64,000 nt of DNA from Hygrophila difformis (taxonomy: Eukaryota > Streptophyta > Magnoliopsida > Lamiales > Acanthaceae), in contig JAOANR010000004.1 in NCBI GenBank assembly GCA_030278955.1, positions 54,315,459-54,379,458 on the forward strand. The letters are read 5' to 3'. Positions 10,912-22,484 of the stretch are shown piece after piece (the first letter of the stretch is position 1; every line of letters begins with the position of its first letter). The position numbers and the translations under genes were made by a program. The notes below the pieces were generated by a model that searched no databases, was not told the DNA's origin, and saw nothing but the letters and a program-made list of their open reading frames with translations.

Positions 10912-11747
10912 TCTATATATATATATATATATTAAAGCATTAGTGAACAACCAATCCTATATTTAATGTGGTGTCTTCATTTCAAATTTCTAATTTTTAT
11001 AAATTTTTGTTTTTTCTAATTTATCAATTTTTAGATTTTCACATTTATTTATTTATTAATTATAGATTTTCAATTTTTGAAATATATGGAATTCCTAAAA
11101 TATTCACTTTTGAAAAAGATTTGAAAGATTTGAAATTTGAAATTTTGCATATCTTATCCTATCTATATTATTTTGTATTTTTAAATTTACTAATTTTAGA
11201 TTTTCGCATTGATTTATTTATTCATTATAGAGTTTAGTCTATCGTGTATAAAATCTACTCCCTCCGTCCCACTACACTTGTCATGTTTGACTTTTTTACA
11301 CTGTTCATTGTTCAGCTTTGACTCAATTTAATTGCAAGTATATATTTAGCAAAAGATGGTCGAGATGGGTCTTGTTAGAATCGTATGATCATATAGTTTT
11401 ACAATATATATTTTGTATAATTTTTCCTTGTATATATTTAGAGATATTAACAGATAAAAAAGTGCATTGAATTGTGTGCAAAAGTGGAACAGGACAAGTT
11501 AAATGGGAGGGAGAGAGTATTATTTACTTATAATCTCACTCAATCATCATATCATGTCACTATATATATTCACTTTTAAAAAGATTTGAAAGATAAAATT
11601 TGAAATTTTGCATTTTTTATTTTATTTATGTTGGATTTTATTTTTTTGCATTTTTTATTTTATCTATTTTAGATTTTATTATTTTGCATTTTTTATTTAT
11701 TTTATATTTTATTGTTGCATTTAGAATTTATTTATAGACCATAGGAT
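10912..11747. repeat. Left AT-rich arm of a long, diverged inverted repeat
   Basis: The arm begins near TCTATATATATATATATATATT and holds words such as TTCAAATTTCTAA, GAAATATATGGAATTCC and TTTAGATTTTCGCAT. The same words occur inverted at 20860-20605 and 14926-14290. It runs into the N gap and is interrupted by a MITE at 11258-11517. It could be a Helitron or MULE arm; the class is not settled. Confidence 0.6.
11258..11517. mobile_element. Stowaway-type MITE
   Basis: Left end CTCCCTCCGTCCCACTACAC with TA before it; right end AAATGGGAGGGAGAGAG followed by TA. It lies inside the left inverted arm. Confidence 0.78.
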
Positions 11748-12247
11748 NNNNNNNNNNNNNNNNNNNNNNNNNNNNNNNNNNNNNNNNNNNNNNNNNNNNN
11801 NNNNNNNNNNNNNNNNNNNNNNNNNNNNNNNNNNNNNNNNNNNNNNNNNNNNNNNNNNNNNNNNNNNNNNNNNNNNNNNNNNNNNNNNNNNNNNNNNNNN
11901 NNNNNNNNNNNNNNNNNNNNNNNNNNNNNNNNNNNNNNNNNNNNNNNNNNNNNNNNNNNNNNNNNNNNNNNNNNNNNNNNNNNNNNNNNNNNNNNNNNNN
12001 NNNNNNNNNNNNNNNNNNNNNNNNNNNNNNNNNNNNNNNNNNNNNNNNNNNNNNNNNNNNNNNNNNNNNNNNNNNNNNNNNNNNNNNNNNNNNNNNNNNN
12101 NNNNNNNNNNNNNNNNNNNNNNNNNNNNNNNNNNNNNNNNNNNNNNNNNNNNNNNNNNNNNNNNNNNNNNNNNNNNNNNNNNNNNNNNNNNNNNNNNNNN
12201 NNNNNNNNNNNNNNNNNNNNNNNNNNNNNNNNNNNNNNNNNNNNNNN
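11748..12247. other. Assembly gap, exactly 500 N
   Basis: A run of exactly 500 N is a fixed-size scaffolding placeholder. It removes the 5' half of the P450 gene, so the true gap is probably not 500 bp. Confidence 0.95.
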
Positions 12248-12936
12248 CGCCGAACAACAATGATCTTCTCTCCCGATTCATGGCCACTATCAACGACGAT
12301 GTCCTCCTCCGCGACATCGTCGTCAGTTTCCTGCTAGCCGGCCGGGACACTGTAGCGTCCGCGCTAACCTCATTCTTTTTCCTAGTAACCCAAGATTCCC
12401 AATCTATCGACTCCATCCGCCGCGAAGCCGACGCCGTGATCGGTGCGAACGCCGGCAACCAAAACCCCAGCTTCCGGCAGCTTCGCGAGATGCAATACCT
12501 GCACGCGGCGGTGCATGAGAGCCTTCGCCTGTTTCCGCCGGTGCAATTTGATTCCAAATTCTCAGAGGAGGAGGACATCTTTCCGGATGGGACGTTGATC
12601 GGGAGGGGAACTAGGGTTACGTACCATTGCTACGCAATGGGGAGAATGGAGCGGATATGGGGGTCGGACTGCTTGGAATTCAAGCCGGAGCGGTGGCTGC
12701 GGGAGGGATCGTTTAAAGTGGAGGATCCGTTCAAGTTTCCGGTATTCCAGGCGGGGCCGCGGGTGTGTCTGGGAAGGGATATGGCGATTGTGGAGGTGAA
12801 GGCGGTGGCAGTGGCGTTGATCCGACGGTTTGATATCAGAGTTGTGGATTCGGGTTGGGCCCTCGAGTTCTTACCGGGTCTGACTGCCACTGTTAGGACT
12901 GGTTTACGTGTGTCAGTGCATAAAAGAAGATTATGA
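12248..12936 (+). CDS. Cytochrome P450, CYP94 family (3' part only)
   Basis: The frame is open from the gap edge (first full codon at 12250) to the TGA at 12934-12936, giving 228 residues, a little under half of a normal P450 of about 500. Visible motifs in order: I-helix oxygen-binding AGRDT (about 30-34), the ExxR of helix K as ESLR (90-93), PERW (146-149) and the heme loop FQAGPRVCLG with the cysteine ligand at about 173. FDSKF, RVTYHCYAMGRMERIWG and the PGLTATVR tail place it in CYP94, nearest CYP94C, whose known members oxidise fatty acids or jasmonoyl-isoleucine. The subfamily and substrate are inferences. There is no intron in the visible part, as is usual for CYP94. It is GC-richer than its flanks and lies between AT-rich inverted arms. 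An internal ATG at 12280 is not a true start. Confidence 0.88.
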
Positions 12937-12988
12937 CTCCCTTTCCAAATTTAATGGGATGTTGGAAGAAAACTATTTTAAAATTCTT

Positions 12989-13237
12989 ACTCTTCATTTT
13001 TCTAAAAATTTTAAACGAACCCACCATGGTTTAATATACATTTTAAATTATTAATAATTCAGATTTCATATAAATAAAAATTTTAAAAATTTAATTTTTA
13101 AAACTATTCGACGAGATGAATCTAACAATATCCCACTTAGCTATATTTCAACTTGTATAATTACGATAGACTTTAAGTCAAAGTGCGTGTGTGAATAGTA
13201 ATAAATTTTTAAATGTTACAACTATTTAAAAATGGAG
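12989..13237. mobile_element. Stowaway-type MITE, degraded, inverted orientation
   Basis: The core CGACGAGATGAATCTAACAATATCCCACTT and tail CAACTATTTAAAAATGGAGG match the copies at 25598-25862 and 36051-36309. The ends are worn. Confidence 0.6.
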
Positions 13238-14230
13238 GAAATGAAGTATTATATTTCATCCGTCATTTTTATTAACATATAATTAAACGAGATATTCTTA
13301 GATTCATCTAATTAATATAATTTTAGAATATTATTTTTATAATTTTAAATTTATTTAATTTAAGATATTAATCTTTAAATGTTATATTGAATTAATCTAT
13401 TGAAGATATGTTTATATGATTTTGGAATGTTATCAATTTTGTTCATAAATTGTTACTCTATTTAAGATTTTATTAATTCTTTTTTTCTTATAAGATTATC
13501 CGTTCCTTCACTTGAATTTGAGTTTGGGTGGTTCTGTTTATATCATTCATTGAATACTGATTAATGCTTGATTTTCCTAGAATGATAGGATTGATTATTA
13601 TATAGATTGATGACATGTGTTAATTCGGCAACATTTTCCATTCAGTTTTACTGAATTGGGTGAATGCCTATTGACATTGTTTAGCTTATATTGTATAATT
13701 CTTAAACTTAAGCTCATAGTTTGGAAGGTATTTTCAAAAGTTGATTATTCCCAAAGTTGCTACTCAAGAATTATAGTTTTGGTTAACATTAAACATATGA
13801 AATACCAAATGTACAAGTGTTTTGTCTTGACTAGTATGGCAATACCAGAAGTGCTTCCATTAGAGATAGGGAAATTCCCCAGTTAGCTTATTATTTGAGT
13901 TAATAGATTTTTTTGTAGTGAAAAAGTAGCATAAAAAAATGTAGTTTGAATTAAATCAGGTGCAAATTGTTGGGTGGGGGGTGAATAGAACACAAAGGTG
14001 CGTTTGGTACAGAGAATGGAATTGCAGTGAATTGATGCTAGAGGATGAAATTGCTAATTGAGCCATATAATAGATCCTTACACATATAACAACTGATTTA
14101 AAGAGGTATTTGTTAGACTTGAACTAACGATTCATAATATATTTCTTTTAATATCCATGGTGTTATAATATTAAAATGCTATTTATAATATTAAAAATAA
14201 AGTTAGTTTTTCAATTATATTTTTTTTATC
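13238..14230. other. Intergenic DNA, no gene seen
   Basis: AT-rich sequence after the P450. A short ORF at 13617-13886 has no recognisable motif and starts with a non-ATG codon, so I do not call it. Confidence 0.5.
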
Positions 14231-14246
14231 AGCATTATAATCTAAG

Positions 14247-14277
14247 CCTGACGCATCGCGCGGACAGGTTAAGCTAG
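14247..14277 (+). mobile_element. Probable Helitron 3' end
   Basis: CCTG...CGCATCGCG...CAGG (14247-14268) can form a short GC-rich hairpin. It is followed six bases later by CTAG (14274-14277) and T, the typical Helitron 3' terminus. A candidate 5' end is TCTATATATATAT at 10912, which would place the P450 fragment and the gap inside the element. The 5' end is weak. Confidence 0.55.
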
Positions 14278-14426
14278 TGTACATTATAATAATATAAATT
14301 CACTATATACACTACGAATATAAATTTGAAATTTCAAATTTTTTAAAAACTGAAAATTATGGGAGTTCCATATAAATTAAAAACTAAATATCTTCTAAAA
14401 ATTAAAAATTTGGATTGCCACCAAAC

Positions 14427-14560
14427 GCAGTTGGCCTGAGTAGTATGAGGCTCTGGTAGCTTAAGCAAAGGTCTTGGGTTCGAGCCTTTGTGTACGCAGA
14501 ATTATGCATTGGAAGAGGCATCACTTCAATGCCCTTAGTTGCCAATGCAGAACTTCGTCA
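14427..14560 (+). mobile_element. tRNA-derived SINE-like sequence
   Basis: GCAGTTGGCCTGAGTAGTATG (box A-like) and GGGTTCGAGCC (box B) are spaced as in a tRNA head, followed by an unrelated body. I could not find a target duplication. Confidence 0.55.
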
Positions 14561-14910
14561 CAATAATCCTATGGGTACAAAAACTGAAAATGCCTTTTCA
14601 TGTCATAAAAATTTTATGGCGTAGAAATTGAAAATTTCTATTCACGTCATAATAATTATATGGTGTAAAAACTAAAAATCTATAAATAAATAATAAATAC
14701 AGCAATAAAATCTAAAATAAATCAAATAAAAATTCAAAGTACATAAAATAAAAAATGCACATTCAAATTTTATATATAAAATCATTTCAAAATTGAATAT
14801 ATAGTGACGCCATAGGATGATAAAGTGAGAATTTATAAATAATAAATGATAGATTTTATGCTTGATAGGATAAAATCTATAATGAATAAATAAATAAATG
14901 CGAAAAATCT

Positions 14911-14926
14911 AAAATTAGTAAATCAA
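14911..14926. repeat. LINE target-site duplication, left copy
   Basis: The 16-bp word AAAATTAGTAAATCAA occurs here and at 20589-20604, directly bordering the LINE. Confidence 0.88.
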
Positions 14927-15018
14927 GAGAAAAACAAAAATAAAGATAATTAGCGTATACAAGCTGCCTTTCGCTCAAGAATTTCTTTCAAGACTTGGTA
15001 ACTGAATTTTCCCCGATC

Positions 15019-16439
15019 ATGGCGGAAGATGTCGAGTCAGACCACGGCGGGATTCCGCCAGACCCTGTGGAGAGTCGCGCAAGTAAGCGCCCGAGATCGT
15101 TGTACAGTGAAGTCACGCGTCGTGCCGCTGGTTTCGTACATATCACTTTGGATGAGGATCCAGCTGATCTTATGGGAGATCCTTCAGACCTTACGTTGAC
15201 GTATATCAATGGCAAGCCGTATATCAACTTCTCGGATTCTTTTCGTGCCCACCTCCTCAAACCTTGGGAGCATGCAGTAGTTTTCAAGGTGATCGGACGT
15301 ATGGTTTCTTTCAAGATTCTCCAGACAAGAATCGAACAAATCTGGCCTACGGCAAAGAATTATGATCTTATCGATTTGGATTATGACTACTACATCATCC
15401 AATTCCGAACAGAGGAGGAAGCCAACCATGCGATTACTGGCGGTCCTTGGATGGTTCTTGGCCACTACCTGCACGTTCAGAGATGGGAAGCCTCTTTCGA
15501 CCCCAAAACTAATGTGGTGAAGACGATGGTTGCATGGGCTAGAGTGCCTAGTTTATCGATGCATATGTATAACATGCGTGTCATAGCCCTGGCTGGTTCA
15601 GTTTTGGGACATGTCATTAGCGTTGATTTCAATACCGGGGACACGAAGAGGGCGCGTTTTGCACGATTAGTCGTCCGGATTGATCTGGATAAACCTTTAA
15701 CACCCTGTATCACTATTGATGGTACTGATTTCAACGTTGAATATGAAAACTTGAAAACTGTTTGCTTTCTTTGTGGTAGATATGGTCACTTGCAGTCGGT
15801 TTGTCCTTCATCAGAGGAGCCTAAGGGTATCCCTCAAGAGCAACCTCAACCTTTGAAGACGGTGACCAAACGACTAACACATATGGCCCTTGGATGCTTG
15901 TTCAGGCAAGGAAGCGGCAACCGTTGCGATCGGCCAAATCAAACCCTCGTCCCTCGACTACAAAGGAAAACAGATTCATGGTACTTGAAACTGAGAATGA
16001 TCACTTTGAGCCTACCGCACAGCCTTCTACTACTTCTTTTTTGAATGCTGATCCCCCAAAGAAATCCAATCCTTCCATTCTTTTGAATGGTAACAGACGA
16101 AGACCTCCTGAAAATCCTTCTACATCTAAACAGTCAATAACTTCTAACCAACCTGTTTCTACTCCTCCCAAATATTGGTCTCAACCTTCTGGAGAAAAAG
16201 CTTACCCTTCCTACACATCTCTAAAACCTGATAACCATACTGTAGTAGCTTTTGATAACTCCTCCTCTCTTAAGCCTACAAAAATTTCTTCTAACAATCT
16301 GGGAGGTCGACCTCCGGATACCATGGAAGCCTCCAATAATGCAACTGATTCCTACGTTGATCCAATGGATACGGGTGATCCCCCTTATGGATCACCGAGA
16401 TCGAGGGCTTCAAGTGTGCCTGTCCAGTTGCGCTTCTAG
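15019..16439 (+). pseudogene. LINE ORF1, gag-like protein with DUF4283 and zinc knuckle (frameshifted)
   Basis: The first ATG is at 15019 (MAEDVESDHGG). A DUF4283-type RNA-binding region follows (QIWPTAKNYDLIDLDYDYY to GGPWMVLGHYLHVQRW). A CCHC zinc knuckle has Cys249, Cys252, His257 and Cys262 (CFLCGRYGHLQSVC). Just past the knuckle, near 15875-15885, the frame shifts: the family word YGPWMLVQARKRQ is read in another frame, which stays open to the TAG at 16437-16439. Read straight through, the ORF ends early at 16044. The C-terminal part is Ser/Pro/Asn-rich and disordered. Such proteins coat LINE RNA in the RNP. One indel seems to be the only lesion in this ORF. Confidence 0.85.
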
Positions 16440-16478
16440 CAGTGTTTGGGGTAACATTCTTTTCTGATTTTATTTCTT

Positions 16479-19400
16479 ATGAACTTTTCCTGTCTGTGTT
16501 GGAATGTTCAAGGAGCAGGTTCGAATGCCTTCCGTAGGGAATTTCGAGACATTTCCTCTCAGTATAAAGTTGATATTTTTGCCATTTTTGAGCCTAGGAT
16601 TAGTGGTGTTCGGGCAGATAGTTTTATTAAGAGGAGTGGTTATTCTTTCTCTTTTAGAGTCGAGGCCACTGGTTTTTCAGGAGGAATTTGGTTACTCTGG
16701 AATGATTCTATTAAAGTGAATGTTTTGGAATGCCATCCTCAGTTTGTTGATACTATTATATGTTCTCAGAATCAGTCTCTTCATATCACCTTTGTTTATG
16801 CGGCTCCTAGCAAAAGTCGTCGTTCATGTTTGTGGCCTGAGTTGTCTCGTATTTGTAACAGTGGTAGTGGTCCTTGGTTGATGGGGGGGACCTTAATTGT
16901 ATTGCTAGACTTTCAGAATCCAAGGGTGGTTCTATTTCACTTTCCTCTTGTATGGAGCTTCAGAGCTGGATTTATAGTAATGAGCTATCGGATCTCAGGA
17001 CTTTTGGTAACGTTTTTACTTGGTCTCGTGGATCCATTCGATGTCGCCTTGACAGAATGCTTGGTAACCCAGAATGGTTCACAGCTTTCCCTGCTAGTAC
17101 AGTTCAGGTCCTTCCCCGAATTCAATCCGACCATGCTCCGCTTCTCCTTAATCTACTTAATTTTGGACAGCAGAGATGTTATCCGAATCCAAGGTTGTTT
17201 AGATACAAAGTTGCATAGCAATCCTATCCGAGTTTTGTCAAAATTATAGAAAACACTTGGAAGCTTGACATTCCTTTGCATGAGAAACTTTCCCTCCTTC
17301 AAAAAGAAGTCATTCTTTGGCATAACAGTATATGCAAGTCTACTCACAACCGCAAGAGAAGAATTCGGGCTAGATTGGAGGGTATTGAAAGAATTTCAAA
17401 TTGGATGGATAATAGGTTTTTGAGCCGTCTCCACTCTCAACTCGGTTCTGATTTGGCTAAGATTCTTGAAGAAGAGGAACTTAATTGGATTCAGCCGAGT
17501 GTTCGTGACTGGAGCTTAGCCGGAGACCAGAATACAAAATTTTACCATCAATTTATCAAACACAGAAGGAACAAGAAGATTTTTACTCTTTTGAAGGATG
17601 CTGATGCAACTACTTATACTGATCCTTTTCATATTCAGTCAATGGTTACTAAATTTTTTGAAAAGCTCTACACTAAGGAGAATTGGAACATGACACCTTC
17701 ACGGCACCTTCATGAAAATATTCCTACCATCACTACTACAGAGGCTGACTTGGTTCATCGTTCTTTCTGTAAGGAAGAAATTTGGTTGGCTGTTAAATCG
17801 ATGGCACCACTTAAGGCACCTGGTCCCGATGGTTTTCATGCTGCTTTCTATCAGAATAATTGGAGTATCATTGGTCCTGAGGTGTGCAGCCTGATTCAAA
17901 GATGTCACTCGAGCCCCCACCTTGTTCAAGAGTTCAATCATACCTTGATCGTTCTCATTCCAAAAATCTTGAACCCCACCTCTGTCACTCAGTTTAGGCC
18001 GATAAGTCTTTGTAATGTCATCTATAAGATAGTCACCAAAACTCTCTCTAACAGATTGGCTACTTTGCTTCCCAATATCATTTCTCCTGGTCAGGCCAGC
18101 TTTGTTCCAGGCCGCATTATCCAAGATAATATCATTATTTGCCATGAGATCTCTCATTTGATGGAACGCTCCACTGCCAATCCTGGACTGATGACTATAA
18201 AATTGATTTAGAGAAAGCTTATGATAAACTTGAGTGGTCTTTTATTCATGAATCTCTTCAATTGTTTGGCTTCCCCTTCTCTTTTATTAATCTAATTATG
18301 GCCTGTATAGAATCTTCTACTATGCAGGTGCTTTGGAATGGCTCGCCATCAACACCTTTCAAGCCTTCACGGGGAATAAGACAAGGAGATCCAATATCTC
18401 CGTACATTTTTATTCTCTGCATGGAGCGCCTTGGGGGAATGATTACTGCCTCAGTTGAGCAAGGAGCTTGGAAACCTCCCTCTTGGAATAAGAACCAATT
18501 CAAAATTCCTTATACTTTCTTTGCTGATGACATTCTACTTTTTTCTAGAGCTACATCTGATCAGGCTCATGTTATAAAATCTATTCTTAATGAGTTTTGT
18601 GATAGGTCTGGCCTTTCTGTCAGTCTTCCCAAGTCCAAAATTATTTTTGGCAAATCGGTAACCAGGGCTGATCGGACACTCATCGAGAATACATTTGGTA
18701 TACACAGCTCTTCTAGTATTGGTACATATCTTGGCATCCCCATTTTTACAAGAAGACGTTCTATTTCTCATTTTAATTTTATCCTTGATAAGTTGAATAC
18801 TAAACTCAATGGATGGTCTTGTAGATATCTCAGCTTGGCAGGACGCATTACTTTAATTAAATCAGTCCTCCAGGCACTGGTTATTTACCATATGCAGGTC
18901 ATGAAATTCCCTAGTAGGGTCATCTCAGATATTGAACGTCTATGCCGTAATTTCCTATGGGGGTCAACTAGGGATCTAATGAAGGTTCACCTAGTTGCTT
19001 GGGAACAAGTTACATCTGATACTGCCCTTGGTGGCTTGGGGATTCATCGGCTTGCTCCCCTCAATGATGCTTTGCTCACGAAGAGTTGTTGGGGGCTCAT
19101 GCAAAGAAATACAACCTGGACTAATCTTCTGAAATTCAGATATGGTTGGAAGCGCCACAAGTTCAAACAGGGATCTCAGACATTATCATACTTTGCTAAG
19201 GACCTTATGAAACTCTGGCCGAATTTCCTTCCTTTGGTGGGATGGAAGAGAGGCAATGGTAAGTCTATTTTATTCTGGAGTGATCAATGGCTTAAGGAAA
19301 ATTTTGTTTTGCAGGATCATGCCACTCGAGCCTTAGCAAATTGGGAACTTGATCGAACTTTGGACTCTTATGTTGAAGGAGATGATTGGAACCTGAGTGA

Positions 19401-20556
19401 GCTGTCTGAGGTTCTTCCCTCTGATATCCTCAATGTACTCCTCACTACCAGTCCTCCTCGCATCTCGGATCCGGAGGATATCCCTCTCTGGCGGCCCTGC
19501 CCTGATGGAGTTTTTTCAACCAAAAGTGCCAGGACAACTTTAATCCAGCATGGTCATCCTCCCAGCTCCAGGACAAATTTATGGAAGCTTATATGGAGAT
19601 GGCCTTGTCCTCAACGTCCCAGAACCTTCTTGTGGTTGTGCTACCACAACAAAATTCTTACTGGATCCATTCGTTGCAGCAGACAGATCAGCCCGGACGA
19701 TAGCTGTGGAATTTGTGGGGAGAGTGAAAGCCCTATCCATGCACTCAGGGATTGTCCACCCTCAGCCCGAATTCGGAGACAGCTTGGTTTTACTAGAGGT
19801 GATTTCTGGAATTCTCCTATTCAAGGTTGGACCGAGACACAGCTCACTTCTGTTGCTAGCACTTTTGATGCAGCCATTTTTGCTTTGGGAATCTGGAGTA
19901 TTTGGAAAGCACGGTGCAGTCTCTTTTATAGTCAGACTAATCCACAGTGGGACTCTCTCCACATAAAAATCCTTAGCAGTAGTCGTGATTTCCTTTCCAA
20001 TCTTGTAGCATCCAAGATTTCTGGAAGGAAAGAGTGGCGATTTTCACAAGCAAAATGGTGCAAGCCCCCTGTGGGTTTTTTCAAACTTAACTGTGATGGT
20101 AGCTCCTCTTTGAACCATAGCTCAGCAGGTGGAGTTATCCATGATGCAAATGGTAGTTGGATCAGTGGTGTCCGTATGAAACGAAGCCCTATTAGTCCCT
20201 TGTTAGCTGAGGCTTGGGGAATTCTGCTAGGTCTCCAAGAAGCATGGGATTTGGGGATCACGTCTCTGGAGGTTGAAAGCGATAGCAAACAAGCCATACA
20301 TCTGATTAATTCGAACACTGATACCTTTGGTGAATTCTCTGTTGTCTTCAACAAAATTCAACATATGCGTTCTTGGAGTTGGCATCTCAGTTTCTCTCTT
20401 ATTCCTAGAGAAATTAATAGGGTTTGTGATATGTTTCTTCGTGATAGGCAGTTCCCTTTTGGAACTGAACACCTTGATCGCCCCCCGGATTGTATTCGAG
20501 ATCTTTTGATCTTTGACTCTATGGGTTTGTCCCATTCACACATTATCTTTGAATAA
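16479..20556 (+). pseudogene. LINE ORF2: AP endonuclease, reverse transcriptase, RNase H (three lesions)
   Basis: ORF2 starts 39 bp after ORF1 (MNFSCLCWNVQGAGS). In order: an AP-type endonuclease (WNVQG, GGIWLLWND, FTWS, RLDRML, SDHAPLLL), an RT domain with LKAPGPDGF, FRPISLCNVIYK, QASFVPGR, GIRQGDPISPYIF and catalytic FFADDILLF (near 18520), a zinc-finger region (C-X2-C, then H and C near 19700-19760), and a C-terminal RNase H with NCDGSS, AEAWG, ESDS and a final Asp near 20430. Three lesions break it: a one-base loss in a G run at 16883-16889, a TAG at 17216-17218, and a one-base loss in an A run near 18198-18202. The rest, from 18203 to the stop at 20554-20556, is open. About 1,360 residues would be normal for plant L1 elements with RNase H. 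Confidence 0.9.
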
Positions 20557-20604
20557 ATCGGCCTCGGCCCCCCTTTTTCCTCGAAAAAAAAATTAGTAAA
20601 TCAA

Positions 20605-20860
20605 AAAATACAAAATAATATAGACAGATTCTATATGCAAAATTTTAAATTTCAAATATTTCAAATCTTTTTAAAAGTGAACATTGTGCAAATTCCTATA
20701 AATTAAAAATTTCATATATTTCAAAAACTGAAATATTATAATAATGAATAACTAAATAAAAAATGGAAAAAATTAAAATTTAGTAAATTAAAAAATACAT
20801 ATATGATAGATCGATAAAAACTTAGAAATTTGAATTGGTGACACCATATTAATTGTAAAA
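20605..20860. repeat. Right AT-rich inverted arm, outer part
   Basis: This continues the arm interrupted by the LINE. On the minus strand it reads GGTGTCACCAATTCAAATTTCTAAG, close to GGTGTCTTCATTTCAAATTTCTAA at about 10970. Confidence 0.6.
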
Positions 20861-20945
20861 TGAGTTGTTCAGGGTTTAGGATTATATTTCCTATTGTTGA
20901 ATGAAATAAAAAAACTGAGGTATAATAGGAAGTGATTCGGCCATT

Positions 20946-21139
20946 TGGGCCTTGGTATTATGGGCTGTACAAGTGAAACCGTTTTATTTGTTTTGGGATA
21001 TGATAGCATAGTCAAAAGCCACAACCAATTACAAGCCCAAAAAAAAGAACGATAATTGGTAATCCGTAAAACCATTACCCTCAGCCATAACCATATAAAT
21101 ACACGAGCAAAACATCATGTCCTCTCACACAAAACCCTA
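20946..21139 (+). promoter_or_regulatory. RPP2 promoter: site II elements, TATA box, telo box
   Basis: TGGGCC (20946-20951), TGGGCT (20961-20966) and an inverted TGGGCT (AGCCCA, 21034-21039) are site II-type elements. TATAAAT stands at 21094-21100. AAACCCTA, a telo box, lies at 21132-21139 near the likely transcription start. This combination is known from plant ribosomal-protein and growth-linked promoters. Confidence 0.75.
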
Positions 21140-21310
21140 GCAGCCGCACTTGTAAGTGGATCCTCTCCTTTCTTCTTCGCCGTGAGGTAAATCTCCATCT
21201 CGTCACTCGTTTCGTTTCTCTGTTTTTCTGAGGCACAATTGTGTTTCTCTAGATTGTTTTATTTTAAGTAGTAATGAGTTTATTTTTATTTTTTTGCGAT
21301 CTTATCAGAT

Positions 21311-22484
21311 ATGAAGATTGTAGCAGCTTATTTGTTGGCTGTTTTGGGTGGCAACAGCGCCCCATCGGCCAAGGATTTGAAAAACATCCTCTCTTCAGGT
21401 GCTTATTATAAAAAAAATTCTCTGATACGGTTATTGCACTTTTAATTTTTATTTTTTTTGAAAGGTTTACTTGATTTTGTTTTCTGGTTTCATAATTCGT
21501 TGCTTTACCTCTGCAAATTGGTTCGGGGTTTGTATTCTTTAATTTGTTTTCTTGATTTTTGTTTGTATAAAGTCAAAGGTTCTCCTATTTCAGTGTTAAT
21601 TTGGCTTGCTGTTAACATATTTGAGAATATATTAATGTGTCAAATATATTAATGTCATTCACTGTTATGAACTTTAATCTGTGTACGATTCTTTGCAAAA
21701 TTAGAGGCGTCAGGATTGGTCTTCCCTGTACTTGATATGGCGTATAATTTAGATTTCTCCTCTTAATATTATTCTCCTGCAAAATATGGTCCTGTCGCTT
21801 TATGGTATTGCACAACCGTGAATTTGTTTTATTGAGATTGCTTGTTTTGATTAGTGATGCTCAAAGCAATTGTTTTGGATATTCATTGACTGTGCTTTTA
21901 CTATCAATATGTTTATTTTTTCTTAAATGCGCACATGGGTTTGATATGTTGTTGCTTACTGAAGATGTGTCTTAGTTTTAATGATCAAATTGAATTGTTA
22001 AACAATTGGTGATTTTGCGATGGTTCTTTGTTTGTTCTATCTATCCAGTAGTTTATATGTGGTATTTGAGTAAAACCATTATTTGGCTACCATTTCTAAT
22101 TTGATTGCACCTTGTTTTTCAGTTGGAGCTGATGCTGATGACGATAAAATTGAGTTGCTTTTGTCTCAAGTCAAAGGCAAGGACATTACTGAGTTGATTG
22201 CGGCTGGAAGGGAAAAGCTGGCCTCAGTGCCTGCTGGAGGTGGTGCTGTTGCTGTCGCTGCACCAGCTGGTGGAGCAGGCGGTGCTGCTGCACCGGCGGC
22301 GGCTGCTGAGTCAAAGAAAGAAGAGAAAGTTGAGGAGAAAGAAGAGTCTGATGATGTAAGTTTACTTTCAAGAATTTGTGTGGAATTGATCTCTTAATTT
22401 GTTATTTAAAACAGATGGCATTCAACTGTTGATTTGTCTATTCATTTTGTTTTGCAGGACATGGGATTCAGCCTCTTTGACTAA
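21311..22484 (+). CDS. RPP2: 60S acidic ribosomal protein P2
   Basis: Three coding exons, 21311-21398, 22123-22355 and 22458-22484, encode 115 residues; all introns are GT-AG. A 5' UTR intron is likely at 21187-21308, ending two bases before the ATG. The N-terminal dimerisation domain starts [14 protein letters not shown] and continues through [24 protein letters not shown]. An Ala/Gly-rich hinge (about 74-95) and an acidic Lys/Glu stretch follow, and the C-terminus [10 protein letters not shown] is the invariant stalk tail that recruits elongation factors. P2 pairs with P1 on P0 in the large-subunit stalk. The last exon encodes only the tail octapeptide and is too short for ORF finding. The promoter type fits the role. 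Confidence 0.95.

Larger units (their letters stand above)
14290..14926. repeat. Right AT-rich inverted arm, inner part
   Basis: Read on the minus strand, this matches the left arm (10912-11747), for example TTCATTATAGATTTTATCC and GTCACTATATATTC. It continues at 20605-20860 beyond the LINE. A SINE lies within it. Confidence 0.6.
14927..20588 (+). mobile_element. L1-type LINE retrotransposon with RNase H (about 5.66 kb)
   Basis: Flanked by a 16-bp direct repeat and ending in a short A-run, it carries a 5' UTR, a gag-like ORF1 and an ORF2 with endonuclease, reverse transcriptase, zinc-finger and RNase H domains. It appears full length, but each ORF carries lesions, so it could not move on its own. 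It is inserted in the right inverted arm downstream of the P450. Confidence 0.92.

Noticed and set aside
13617..13886. Small ORF downstream of the P450
   Set aside because: Non-ATG start, no motif, and AT-rich composition like the surrounding intergenic DNA.
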